NCBI RefSeq assembly: GCF_000142905.1
Contig: NW_013657674.1
Span: forward strand, 473,472 to 537,471
Direction of reading: 5' to 3'
Length of the DNA: 64,000 bases
From: Thecamonas trahens ATCC 50062
Taxonomy: Eukaryota; Apusozoa; Apusomonadida; Apusomonadidae
In this document: positions 20,518 through 30,651 of the stretch, piece after piece
Position numbering within the stretch: the first letter of the stretch is position 1
Layout of the letters: each line of letters begins with the position of its first letter
Notes under the pieces: generated by a model
What the model was told of the DNA's origin: nothing
The model's input: only the letters and a program-made list of their open reading frames with translations
Database searches by the model: none
Made by a program: the position numbers and the translations under genes

Positions 20518-20747
20518 GCCCAGCCGTAGCCAGGACCAGTCCTTTCCTCTCTCCCTCTCTCCATCTTTCTTTGGCTGTCTCCTTCGCCCTTACACGCATC
20601 AAATGCCCTTCCGATCCTTGACCGATCCATCCGTCTGCATTCCGTAGCCCACGCTGCGACGGACGACAGGCGTGGGGGCGAAGGCCGGCTGACCCAAGGT
20701 GACCCACCTGTCGCCACCACACTCTTTGCCCACCGGCGCAGCAACGG

Positions 20748-22280
20748 ATGTGGCGAGTGAACCCGCGCTTGGTCCGAGGCGTCATGGGGACAGCACGTGC
20801 AGTGCGAGCTGGAAGCAGCAGCGCGGTTGCCCCCGAGGAGAGGCTGGCGGCATTCCCCGAGGTGACGGGAGGGCATGTGGCGGCGCTGGAGGCGGTGTGC
20901 TCGTCGTTGGAGACAGATCCGCATGTACTCGCCGGAGCTTCGCGGGACTGGATCGGACGGTACCAGGGTCGCGCGGGCGTACTGGTGGCACCCAAGGATA
21001 CTGATGAAGTCGCTGCGGTGATGAGGGTATGCGCTGAGGCCGGCCTGGCCGTCGTGCCGCAGGGCGGGAAGACGGGGCTCGTGGGCGGATCGGTCCCGCT
21101 GCTGGCCGGCGATGGCGGGTGTGGTCCAGACAGTGGCGCCAAAGAGGTTGTTCTCTCGCTCCGTCGGATGAACGCTATTGAGAGCATTGACGTCGATGCT
21201 GGTGTGGTTCATGCGCAGGCTGGCGTTGTTCTGGAGAGCCTCGAGGCGGCGGTCGCCGAGGCGGGCTTTACCGTTCCGCTAGATCTGGGTGCCAAGGGCT
21301 CGTGTCACGTCGGCGGCAACGTGGCGACCAACGCCGGTGGCATTCACTTTGTGCGCTACGGCTCGCTTCACGGCTCGGTCCTTGGACTGGAAGTGGTGCT
21401 GCCGTCGGGCGACGTGCTGGACTCGCGGACATCGCTTCGCAAGAACAACACCGGCTACGATCTCAAGCAGCTGTTCATCGGCTCAGAGGGCACGCTTGGC
21501 GTCATTACGCGAGTCTCGCTTTGGCTGCCGCCAGCTCCCCAGGCCAAATCTGTGGCGCTGCTTGGCGTCGACTCGTTTGCATCGGCGGTGGCGCTTGTCC
21601 GCACTGCGCGAGTCCATCTCGGCGACGCGGTCTCAGCGCTCGAGTTTATGGATCGCACCTCGATCGAGTGCGTATTGGCGCATGCTCGTGGCCGCGATCC
21701 GCTCGGTACGGCGACTCCGTTCTACGTCCTTGTTGAGGCAGCGGGCGCGTCTGAGCCTGCTGTTGCTGCCGCCATGGACTCGCTACTGGAGCATGCCATG
21801 GACTCGCCGAAGCTGGGTGTACTCGACGGGACACTTGCGGCAGACGGCCAGCAAGCGGCCGAGCTGTGGCACCTGCGCGAGGCGTGCACGGAGGGCATCA
21901 TGGGCGCAGGCGCGGTGTACAAGTACGACCTATCGCTGCCGACCGCGCAGATGTACGATGTGGTTGAGAGTGTCCGTGAGCGGATGGCCGGCGTCGACGG
22001 CGCAGTTGTTGTCGGCTACGGCCACCTCGGCGACGCCAACCTTCACCTCAACATTGCTGTGCCCGAGTACTCGTCAGAAGTCGAGCACCTACTCGAGCCA
22101 TACGTGTACGAAGCGACGGCTGCACTGGCCGGGTCGATCTCGGCCGAGCACGGTCTCGGGCAGATGAAGGCTTCGGTTGCCCACTACTCGCAGTCCAAGA
22201 CTGCGCTGGCCTACATGCGCGCTATCAAGGATGTGTTCGATCCCCAAGGCATTCTGAATCCCGGCAAGGTTCTGGTCTGA
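20748..22280 (+). CDS. D2HGDH: D-2-hydroxyglutarate dehydrogenase, mitochondrial (510 aa)
   Basis: FAD-linked oxidase of the D-2HG/D-lactate dehydrogenase family; it oxidises D-2-hydroxyglutarate to 2-oxoglutarate and passes electrons to ETF. The ATG at 20748 begins an Arg-rich, acid-poor leader (MWRVNPRLVRGVMG) suited to mitochondrial import. The FAD-binding half contains GLVGGSVPL, LDLGAKGSCHVGGNVATNAG, RYGSLHGSVLGLEVVLPSG and GYDLKQLFIGSEGTLGVIT. The C-terminal half contains VVGYGHLGDANLHLN and ISAEHGLG, which carry the metal-binding His and Glu residues. It ends DPQGILNPGKVL. One oddity: the usual PQGGN-T-G is PQGGK-T-G here. Single exon; its 3' end nearly touches the convergent UBX gene. 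Confidence 0.93.
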   Translation: MWRVNPRLVRGVMGTARAVRAGSSSAVAPEERLAAFPEVTGGHVAALEAVCSSLETDPHVLAGASRDWIGRYQGRAGVLVAPKDTDEVAAVMRVCAEAGLAVVPQGGKTGLVGGSVPLLAGDGGCGPDSGAKEVVLSLRRMNAIESIDVDAGVVHAQAGVVLESLEAAVAEAGFTVPLDLGAKGSCHVGGNVATNAGGIHFVRYGSLHGSVLGLEVVLPSGDVLDSRTSLRKNNTGYDLKQLFIGSEGTLGVITRVSLWLPPAPQAKSVALLGVDSFASAVALVRTARVHLGDAVSALEFMDRTSIECVLAHARGRDPLGTATPFYVLVEAAGASEPAVAAAMDSLLEHAMDSPKLGVLDGTLAADGQQAAELWHLREACTEGIMGAGAVYKYDLSLPTAQMYDVVESVRERMAGVDGAVVVGYGHLGDANLHLNIAVPEYSSEVEHLLEPYVYEATAALAGSISAEHGLGQMKASVAHYSQSKTALAYMRAIKDVFDPQGILNPGKVLV

Positions 22281-22282
22281 GC

Positions 22283-23131
22283 TCAGCGTTCGACGTCGAC
22301 CACGAAAGAGCCACTATCCAGCCCGACGTCGCCCAGGCTGGCCTCGGCGTGGGCGGCCTCGGTGAGTCGGGTGAGCGGCCCGTCAGCGACGATCAGAACC
22401 AGCGAGCCGCGAACAGATGCCGCCGCAGCACCGGCCTCGGCCACAGCCCAGTCAAACAAACGCGCTACAGGTGTACTTGATGCCCACACACGGACCGCCC
22501 GCCCGCGGCGGTGGCGCAGTGCGATCCGCACCGCTTCGTCTTTCGGCGCCTCATTTGTATCGAGCTGGGCCAGTGCCGCCAGCGCATCGGCTCTCCGGGC
22601 CTTGGCAGCCTCCACTGCAGCCGCCGCTGCCCGATCGGCTGCCAGCGACGCCTGGTACTCTGCGTCCTGCGCCGCCCGCAGCGCCGCCCGCTCCATGGCC
22701 GCCTTCTCGGCCAGAGTCGGTGGTGGACGATACCGTGGCGGATCAGCCAGATCACGAGCGACGTCATTCACTGCCGCCATCCGCCTTCCATCCGATCCGT
22801 CCACTCGCGCCGACGTTCGTCTCCGCCGCACCGCCGTGGGATCGGCGACCGCCACCAAAGCCGACGACGATACAGGCGGTGCGGCAGCATCTAACCCATC
22901 AGCCTCCCACTCCTGCTGCTGTCGAGGCGGTGGCGACAGCGGGTGCGCAGCTGCCACGCCATCGCCAGCACCACCGACTCGATGGACTGCGATGAGTCCC
23001 CAAGACTCCAGACGCGGCTTAGCCACCGAGATAAGCCAGGTGGCTGCCGCGAGAGCAAGCGCCACCCAGCCTGCGATGACAGAGAGTGACCAACGCGGGT
23101 GGGCATGGCTCGAGGATGAGGGGTCGTCCAT
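22283..23131 (-). CDS. UBX-domain protein with N-terminal membrane segment, FAF2/UBXD8-like (282 aa)
   Basis: The start is the ATG at 23131 (MDDPSSSSHAHPRW); upstream codons in this frame translate microsatellites. A hydrophobic segment at about residues 17-38 (LSVIAGWVALALAAATWLIS) would anchor the protein in the ER or a lipid droplet. After a Pro/Arg linker comes a helix with the FAF2-like core AQDAEYQASLAADRA. A C-terminal ubiquitin-like UBX fold follows, with HRRGRAVRVWASSTPVARLF and the final strand GSFVVDVE. UBX domains recruit Cdc48/p97, so a role in ER-associated degradation is plausible. It lacks the UBA and thioredoxin-like parts of full-length FAF2. Confidence 0.7.
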   Translation of the reverse strand: MDDPSSSSHAHPRWSLSVIAGWVALALAAATWLISVAKPRLESWGLIAVHRVGGAGDGVAAAHPLSPPPRQQQEWEADGLDAAAPPVSSSALVAVADPTAVRRRRTSARVDGSDGRRMAAVNDVARDLADPPRYRPPPTLAEKAAMERAALRAAQDAEYQASLAADRAAAAAVEAAKARRADALAALAQLDTNEAPKDEAVRIALRHRRGRAVRVWASSTPVARLFDWAVAEAGAAAASVRGSLVLIVADGPLTRLTEAAHAEASLGDVGLDSGSFVVDVER

Positions 23132-23149
23132 GGCGGAGTGGGGTGATGG

Positions 23150-23270
23150 CGGTGGCGGTGGCGGTGGCGGTGGCGGTGGCGGTGGGCAGGTCGTGGGCGG
23201 TGGTGGCGATGATGGCGATGATGGCGATGATGGCGATGATGGCGATGATGGCGATGATGGTGGTGAGAGT
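23150..23270. repeat. GGTGGC and GATGGCGAT microsatellites
   Basis: A GGTGGC array occupies about 23150-23197 and a GATGGC/GATGAT array about 23207-23262. They lie in the leader of the UBX gene, in the spacer it shares with ITFG2. Confidence 0.85.
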
Positions 23271-23518
23271 GATGGTGATGGTGATGAAGGTGTTCGAAAC
23301 ATGGATATCATGAGCATACATGTTACTGATGTATATGTGTGATGTAATCTGGGTATGTTGCGTCATCTCAGTCTCCATCTTCATCTCTGTCTCGGGCACT
23401 GTCCCCATCGGCTCAGCACAAGCAACCCTCACGCCCATGCCCAATCCCAATCACCACCACCACCACCACCATACCACCCCATTCTTACCCCCTTTCATCC
23501 ATCCCCATCACCACCACC

Positions 23519-23566
23519 ATCGCCATCGCCATCGCCATCGCCATCGCCATCGCCATCGCCATCGCC
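23519..23566. repeat. CATCGC microsatellite (eight or so units)
   Basis: Tandem CATCGC units, the reverse complement of the GATGGC-type units at 23207-23262, placed upstream of ITFG2. It is followed by a C-rich stretch reaching to the ITFG2 start codon. Confidence 0.85.
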
Positions 23567-23652
23567 TTCGCTCGATCACCCCCCCCCCCTCCCCCCCCCC
23601 CTCTCTCCCACCTGGCAGCCTCTACCACCTCACCTCCCCCCTCCCCCCTGCT

Positions 23653-25247
23653 ATGACCCACAGAGAAGTGGACTATGTCGACTGTTTGGAGCTCGAATTC
23701 AAGGGCAACGTCTCTCCCTCGGCCCTTGCCCTAGGCATGCTCGGCCCGCTGCCCCATCGTCTCCCTCGCCGGCTGCCTCGCCCAAATCGCCGGCTATGTC
23801 GCAGAGTGCGTCTCCCACATTGGGCGGCCACTCTCCGCTCACTCGGCTAGGCGCAGCAGCTGGTGGGCCTGGTCTGGATGGCGAGCGAGTTCAAGAGATC
23901 GGACCAGAGGCAGAGTCGGATGGGCGAGTCGAGCCGGATGGGCGAGTCGAGCCGGGTGGTGGTGGTGGTGATGGTCCTGCGCTGTACAGCAGCGTGGGAT
24001 CAGAGTCGGGTCGGACAAGCAGGGCCGGCAGCAAGTCAGGCGGAGGCGGTGGGCCAGAGTTGAATGGGAAGCTGCCCGAGCTGGAAACGAACCAGCAGTC
24101 ACAGCCGAGACACTTTCTGGCTGTTGGATCGCTGGCGGGCGAGCTGGCTGTCTACTCGGGGCGATCAGCCAAGCCGCTGGCGGTCGCTTCGGGCCTCGGT
24201 ACCATCACCGCTGTCTGTATGGGCGATATGTTCAATACCGGCGTATCAGTTTTGCTGGTGGTGTGCGCCGAAGGCGTCGGGTTTGTCTTTGATCTCTCGG
24301 GTGAGCCGCTTGTGAGCCAGGCGACGCCGACGCCGACGCCGTCGTCACCGTCACTGCCATCGCGGCCAGAGATGGCTGCCGAGGCTAGCACCAGCGGAGG
24401 CGGGAGCGGGAGCGGGCCTGTGGTCATCACGCCTGTGGCCCAGTTTCCGCTCCTTACCAACGTCCGCTGCCTCTGGGTTGCCGACGTCGATTGCGACGGG
24501 CGGCAAGAGGTGGTTGTCGGCGCTGCTGACCGATCGGCCACCGTCTTCCGGCTGGAGCGCCTGCTCGGCCCGGCTGACGGCGAGTGGGAGCTTCGGCAAG
24601 TGGTGCAGTGGAACGTGAACGGTGAAGTTGGCTCGGTCTCGCACGTCGACTCGCACGGCGGCATGCCTGCCGTCCTTGTGGGCCAGCCGGGCGGCCGATT
24701 CCTCGCCCTTCCGCTCTCGGCCTGGAGCTCGGCTTCGGAGGTGTACGCACCAAACCAGCCGAGCTCGGCCCAGCGGTCGCGTCTCGAGACACTGATTGTG
24801 GGCCTCTCCCACGCAGACAACAGCTACGTCGGCGTCTGTACCACCGACGGCGCCATTCGGCTCCACGACCTCTCCGCCGGCGAGCTCCGGTGGGAGATCC
24901 AGGTCTCGCACCGGCTACTCTCGCTCACCGCACTCGACATGACCGGGTCGGGCGCGGACGACCTTGTGGTATGCGCGTGGGATGGCATGACGTACATCAT
25001 GGACCCCGCCTTTAACGTCGTTCGCTTTGACTGCTCCGAGCGCGTCTGTGCCTTTGCCGCCGGCAAGTTTTCGCTCTCGGCGAAGGGTCCGCCGTCGCTT
25101 GTTCTTGTCTACGTCACCTACTCGGACAAGATCAAGGTCTACTGCGACGTCGCGCTCGACTCGCTCGAGCTACCCGGCACCAACCGCACTCCAAGCGACC
25201 GGCTGGCGGTCCTCGAGGCCGCGTTTAGCTCACTGCTCGTGCCGTAG
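23653..25247 (+). CDS. ITFG2: ITFG2-like beta-propeller protein, KICSTOR subunit (about 531 aa, frame break at 23752-23755)
   Basis: The ATG at 23653 begins MTHREVDYVDCLELEFKG, which lines up with the ITFG2 N-terminus (YVxRVALEFSG). The frame breaks at a run of four C at 23752-23755; one more C continues it as LPPSSPSPAASPKSPAMSQS into a low-complexity insert. Blades follow: FLAVGSLAGELAVYSG, LLVVCAEGVGFVFDL, LWVADVDCDGRQEVVVGAADR, VLVGQPGGRFLALPL, LTALDMTGSGADDLVVCAWDGMTYIMD and VVRF. The last closely resembles ACAWDGQTYIID of animal ITFG2. In animals ITFG2 belongs to KICSTOR, which anchors GATOR1 to lysosomes and restrains mTORC1. The insert of ~100 residues in the first blade is unusual. 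A ~100-bp intron is an alternative to the missing base. Confidence 0.83.
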
Positions 25248-25271
25248 ATGCCGCCGAGAGGCTACTTTACC

Positions 25272-26106
25272 TCACCCCATTCGCGTCTGCGCAAAGGCCA
25301 CGATCGGGCCCAAAAACTGGTGCGGATCCACCGGTGGAGGATGTAGCTGGCGTGCGAGCGCATCGACGGTGGGCGCGCGGACAATGGAGCCGAGGCTGCA
25401 GCCGGTGCCGGCCAGCGCTAGCGCGGCTGCGGGGTTGACGCCCGGGATGCCAAGCAGGAGCTTGAGGCCGGATGAGATGGAGGCAAACTGGACACCTCGG
25501 AGCCACGGACCCAGCCCGTAGCCTGTGATGGCCTCGGCCTCGGCGAGATCGCGCACTGTAGCGCCGGACTCGTCCGACGAAAACGTGCACACCACGCTGA
25601 CGTCTGAAAGCCGCTCGAGCGCCGCAAGCGCGCGCTGGTATGTGGGCTGGCGCTCAAAGGTGTCGTACACCTTGGTCCGCGACGCACCAAGCGCCATGGC
25701 GTCGGCGTGCGCCGCCCGGACCTGCGCGCTGTCTTTCCGCGCCGACGTCGCAAGCTCGGTCTCGCCCTCGACAAAGACCACAACTCTGGGAAAGATCTGT
25801 CCCAGCCGCTGCAGGACCGGCTTCACCGGTGCTCCTGTTCGTGGCGTGCCCGACGTCTTGCCAAACTCGGACATCTTGAGCTGCTTCTGCGAGAGGCGGT
25901 AAACCACCATCCGCTGCGAGACAATGACCACCTTGTCCGCCAGTTTGCACACCAGGCGCGGCAGCTGGTTCGGCAACTTGGCCATCATCATCGACGAGAC
26001 CAGGACCCGCGAGACAATAACCAGCGCGTCCAAGCGAGTGCCGGGAACCGGCACCGAGCGCAATGGTGCAGGCTGGGGCCCTCGCGCAAGCGGCACGTCA
26101 TCGTCG

Positions 26107-26156
<50 letters not shown>

Positions 26157-26162
26157 CGTGAG
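25272..26162 (-). CDS. FANCM: FANCM C-terminal part: poly-Asp tract, ERCC4-like pseudo-nuclease and (HhH)2 domain
   Basis: This frame has no ATG before an upstream TGA at 26217-26219, so it is best read as the last exon of FANCM. It could be entered after CGTCAG at 26163, with donor GTGCAG at 26267; this 105-bp intron removes the stop and keeps phase. It starts LTF and then a long Asp run coded by a GAT/GAC array. The body shows XPF-family fold segments (KVVIVSQRMVVYRLSQKQ, PRVVVFVEGE, VSVVCTFSSDESGATVRDLA) but not the catalytic ERKxxxD. A helix-hairpin-helix tail follows with GLKLLLGIPGVNPAAALALA and LGSIVRAPTVDALARQL. In animals this tail pairs with FAAP24 and binds DNA. If it were a separate gene, it would have to start at the internal MMMAKLP. 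Confidence 0.62.
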
Positions 26163-26267
26163 CTGACGTGAGCTGTCGCCGCTTGCTAGCCTGTGCTGGC
26201 CGCTGCAGCAGGCCAGTCACTGCGGGCGAGTCAGCATTGCCCAACGCGCGGCGCGAGCTCGCTGCAC

Positions 26268-28016
26268 GGCTGGTGTTCGTGAGATGGCTGGTGTTCGTGA
26301 GATGACCGATAGCGGTGCATCGTCGTCCACCACAAACGAGTTGGGCGTGTGCGTGTTGCCCGGTCGCGCGCAGTACCGCATCGGCGACGCCTCGGCGTCT
26401 GCAGCTGCGACAGACGAAGCCACGGGTGACAGCAGCGACGCTATGTACATCGCATGCTGGGTGGCCGTCGGCGCAGCGCCCGAGCCTGATCCGGCCACAA
26501 AGGCGAGGTCTGCTGACGTCGCCACCACCTCAGAACCCGAGCTCCCATCTGAGCACAGGTTATCATCGACGTCCGCCTCGTCGTCCATGAACGGATTCGC
26601 CGCCGGCTGCCGCATCGCCATTGTCTTCTGCACACTCGTCATCGACACTGACGGTAGAGACGACAGCGGCAGGTCCGACTCTGACTCCGAGCTAGAGTCC
26701 TGGCTGGCAACATGCACCACCTGTGGATCCTGCGCGACGTCCATCGGTGCTGCCGTCGCTTCAGATGCTGCTGCTGCTGCTGGCGACGTGTCGGCCTTGA
26801 GCCTCGCCTCGGCCATCAACGACGCCGATCGCGCTTCCACTCTGTCCATCGTCGCCTGGTACAGCGTGTTGTACGCCTCGAGCGCACTCTTCGATGGCGT
26901 GGTGGCCGGCGCATGATAGTCCGCGCTCACACTGCCTGTAGCACTGCTCTTGCGCTTGCGCTTATCCTTGTTCTTGGTGCTCGTCACCTCGGACGCAATC
27001 TCGGCTGCTGCCGCAGTCCTGGGCTTGGGCTTGGCCGAGGCCGAGGCCGAGGCCACAGTCTTAGTCACGGCTTTGGTCTTAGTCTTGGGCTTGGCCTTAG
27101 GCTTAGGCTTGGGCTTGGGCTTGGACTTGGGCTTGGGCTTGGGCTTGGGCTTGGTCTTCGCCTTGGCCTTGGCCTTGCTCACCGGCTTTGCCACATTCGG
27201 CTTGGTCAAGATCGGCGCAGCTGGAATCCGCCCACCAAGATAGCGCGGCTCGTCCGCGGTTGTTGCACGTCCACCTTGTGGCGGCGTCATGAACGCGTCG
27301 TCGTCAGAGCCAGATCCGAGGATCGATGCACGCAGCGCAGCATCCTCAGGCGGCAGACTCTGTGCATACTCTTGTGAGAGTGCCATGTCGGCCGCGCACA
27401 GCTCGTCGAGCACCACGTTGACCTGCGCGCGCGAGCCCGAGTACTCAAAGCCAAACTCGGTCTCTTCGGCAATGAGCGCTTCGCGCGAGGCCGCAAGCGT
27501 GTCCATGGCATCACCACAGTCGTCGTCGTTGTCACCACCCCGTCATCGTCGCTCCACCAGCCGTTGTTGCCAGCCTCGCTCCACCCGTCGTCAGACTTGT
27601 CGTCCTTGCCAGCCTTGCCCTCGTCCTCAGAGTTATCATGCATCAGCGCATTGAGCTCCGGGTCGTTGCAGCACATGTCGGCAACGGCAGGCTCCGCCGG
27701 AGAAATCGGCGGCCGCGACGACTGCTGCGAGAGCGGCGGCGAGTCAATTCGCGTGGCGCGCCGCTTAGCAGGCGGCGCATCTTCCTCGGAGGCAGGGTGC
27801 AGTTTGGCGTCAAGTGCGTCGTCGATAGCGCGCATGGTGCGGACAAAGAGCATCCGCCGGTTCGAGGCGCCGACCTCAAAACCGTCGTCGGCAACGCTCT
27901 GTGCGAACGGCGCCGCGACCAGCGAGAGTTTGGGCAACGGGACCGGCGATGGCGGCCCGCCGGCGGCGATGTCTATTTCAGCCGGCTGCACCGCCGGCGG
28001 CGGCGAGACTTCCATG
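26268..28016 (-). CDS. FANCM: FANCM central linker, two frames joined at 27538-27541
   Basis: Continues the helicase part on the same strand. From 28016 the frame reads NMEVSPPPAVQPAEIDIAA through an acidic, Ser-rich region (DNSEDEGKAGKDDKSDDGW). At a run of four C (plus strand) at 27538-27541 the frame breaks. One extra base gives continuous acidic sequence into DNDDDCGDAMDTLAASREAL and EFGFEYSGSRAQVNVVLDEL. A long Lys/Pro-rich tract follows (KAKAKAKTKPKPKPKPK, continuing to about residue 140 of this part), then Ser/Ala-rich sequence. The end has an 18-bp tandem repeat coding ISRTPA twice near 26272-26307. No domain recognised; the vertebrate FANCM linker is likewise disordered and carries short partner-binding motifs. 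Confidence 0.55.
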
Positions 28017-30609
28017 TTTTCGGTGCCGGCGCCGATGTGGCAATGTCCATGCCGAGCGGCCGAGCTGGGCCTAGCAGCGGCGACGGGCGTGATCGCCCGT
28101 TGATGGCAAATCGCATTCGTTGTGCTGGGGTGAGCCCGATCGACGCGTCGGTGAAGAGCAGCGAGCGCGGGACACCAGATTTGCCTGCCGATCGCTTGCG
28201 CTTCTTGTTGCGAGCTGCGAGCGTCGACGGGTCTGGCGAGTCGACGTTGCCTGCGATGTTGACGAACCGGACTTGGGGCGTGATGTGGGGCGGGAGCATG
28301 CGCGGCGATCCGTTTGGCATGCAAAAGTTGGACGTCTTGAGCACGGTCCGGTACATGGCCTTGCGCTTGGACTCTGCCCTGTCATAGACCGACTTTTCGT
28401 GGCCGGCCATGAGCAGGGTGACGACACGGCCATCGCGTTTGCGGCCTGTCCGGCCTTGGCGCTGAACCATCCGTGAGACCGACGATGGCGAGTCGTAGCA
28501 GACAATAAGGTCGACCTCGCCGATGTCGAGGCCCTCTTCGCCGATCGAGGTCGAGACAAGCGTGGCGTAGCCGCCGGAGCGGAACTTGGCGATGATCTGC
28601 TGCTGCTCCTTCTGCGAGAGCCCTGCCTTGGCCTTGGCCCGCGACTTGCGTCGCTTCTTGCCCTTGCCGCGCTTTGAGGGCGTGTCCAGCTCAATAACGT
28701 CAGCCCCTCCGGCGCCGGCCGCCTGACCCACAAACCGCATCGGCTTGCACTGAGGCACCCGACTCGCAAGGACGTCGACAATGTGGTCGACCGAGTCGCG
28801 AAACGATGAGAAGACCATGATCCGCGTATCTGTGCCGGTGGCTCCGTTCTGTGCAAAGTGGGCAGAGACAACCCGCACAAGCTCGGTCATCTTGGGGTGC
28901 AGGATGCCGTCGCCCACAAACGAGCCTGCCAGTCGGACTGTCTGCAGGACAGCTTGAGTGTTGGCGATGCGAAGTTTGGTCGCCGAGAGCTCGGCCTCGG
29001 CGTCGCCGGCCGCGCGCGCAGCCTCAAACTCGGCCACCTCGTTGATAATCCGCGAGACAGCAGCGTGAAAAGTGGCAAACGAGTACTTGCTCAGCAAAGC
29101 GTAGACTTGGCTGAGGGTGAGTGCCAACGCAAACGAGCCCTCAATCACCACCCGGTCCTGCATGGACGCACTCCGGCCCGACTTCATCCGCCACTCGTTT
29201 CGGGCGTGGATGAGCTGGAACGAGGTGACCTTTGCAATGTCGCGGACCCAGAAGGCGCGCTTCGATGCCAGCAAGTCCAACGCCTCCTTGCACGTCTTGC
29301 CAAACAGCGCCAGAGCCTGGTCGAGCTGGCGGGAGCTCGGCACCACCACGATGTCGTTCTTGCGCGAGTGGGTGTACTTGATCACGTCGAGCGCGTTGTT
29401 ATCGCGCACCTCCATGTGGGCAATGTGCAGGTTGTCGATCACACCCTGCACAGCCTTGATCGTCGAGCCGGGAGTGGCAGTCAGGGCGAGGACTCGGAAC
29501 TGGGCGTGGGCGGCGGCAATGCCATTGACCGCCTGCACGTACGCGTGGTTGCCGGTAGCACGGTGCGCCTCGTCCACGACCACGCACACAATGGTATGTG
29601 CGGGGCAGATACCGGTCCGGATGTCGTTGTTGAGACTCTGGGCCGTGCAGTAGAACACCCGCTTGGTCTTCCACAGCTCGGCCCGGACCGGAGGCGTGCA
29701 CGCCGCGGTCATCTCGGCCGTCACAGACATCGGAATGCCCGCTAGCGCGTGGCACGCCCGAAGCTGCTGGAAGGTCAGTGGCCGCGTCGGCGAAATAAAC
29801 ACAATCCGCCCGCGCGGATACCAGTCAAAGTAGTTGCGCTGCACGACAGCAGCAATGAGAGTCTTTCCAAGGCCGGTCGGGAGGCAGACCAGCGTGTTGG
29901 CCAGCAGCGCGCGCTTGGCAATCACAAACTGGTAGTCGCGCTTCTCCACCTGTGCGGGATAGACCCAGACCTTGGCGGCTTCTTCATCGAGCACAGGCAT
30001 CGGCTCACGCGGCGCCGCACTCGGCGCACGCTGCAGCCCTCGCTCCCGCCCGGCCAGCGCCTCCTGGTACCGACCGGCCGCAAACGCGCCGCCCACGCGC
30101 CGGCTCGTCGCCGCGCTTCCGTAGCCGCCGCTCCGGTAACCTGGCTCATACGGCGCTGGCCCACCAAAGAACCGCTCCGTCGTGGTCTTGGCCGGTCGCG
30201 GCGGCATGCCCGGTCTGCTCGGCCGCCACTCGCTCGGCTTGCTCGGCTTGCTCGGCTTGCTCGGCTGCTTACTCTGCATGCTTGGTCTGCCGCCTCCTCC
30301 CGCCGTCGTCGCCAAACTCGCCGTGCTTGCCCTCGTCGCCAAACTCGCCGTGCTTGCCCTCTGTGCCGCCACCAAGCTGTCGACTCGTCCATGGCTTGCC
30401 TGGGGCGCGTCACTCTCGTGGTTGGCGCCCTGGGCAGAGTGGTGTGTGGCGCGGGCTCGGTGGTCGAAACTGCCCTCCTGCCCACACCGCTGCAATGCGA
30501 CTTGGCGGGCCAAAAAAGGTCGTGGTTTGTGTGCCCTCTCCGGCTCGCCACCCGGCTCGCCAACAACGCCACCAGCCCCCACACCCATAACCAACCACAC
30601 TCGACTCAT
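28017..30609 (-). CDS. FANCM: FANCM/Mph1/Hef-family DNA helicase-translocase, N-terminal part
   Basis: SF2 helicase with all core motifs in order: PTGLGKT (Walker A, near residue 240), SPTRPL, DEAH in VVVDEAHRATGNHAY, TATPG, IMVFSSFRDSVDHIVDVL, TSIGEEGLDIGEVDLIVCYD and QRQGRTGRKRDG. Flanking segments (WVYPAQVEKRDYQF, AEMTAA, KRVFYCTAQSLNNDI) are typical of FANCM rather than other DEAH helicases. FANCM remodels stalled forks and D-loops and anchors the Fanconi core complex. The start is uncertain: ATGs lie at 30609, 30588 and 30279, and residues before ~115 are low complexity with a direct repeat (STASLAT twice). The frame leaves the conserved path at four T (plus strand) at 28017-28020 and would run on to a stop at 27973; one extra base joins it to the linker. 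Confidence 0.85.
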
Positions 30610-30651
30610 TACACAGACTGGTGGCACTCGACCGAGTTGTCTGTGCTGCAG

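Noticed and set aside
25272-26096. An independent FAAP24 or EME1 gene
   Set aside because: The frame lacks an ATG at its 5' side and lies directly downstream of the FANCM helicase and linker on the same strand, so a FANCM tail is simpler; FAAP24-like identity remains an alternative.
29749-30651. Upstream extension of the ATR frame to 29749
   Set aside because: It runs antisense through the FANCM helicase domain and gives low-complexity translation; the conserved ATR sequence begins at the ATG at 30652.
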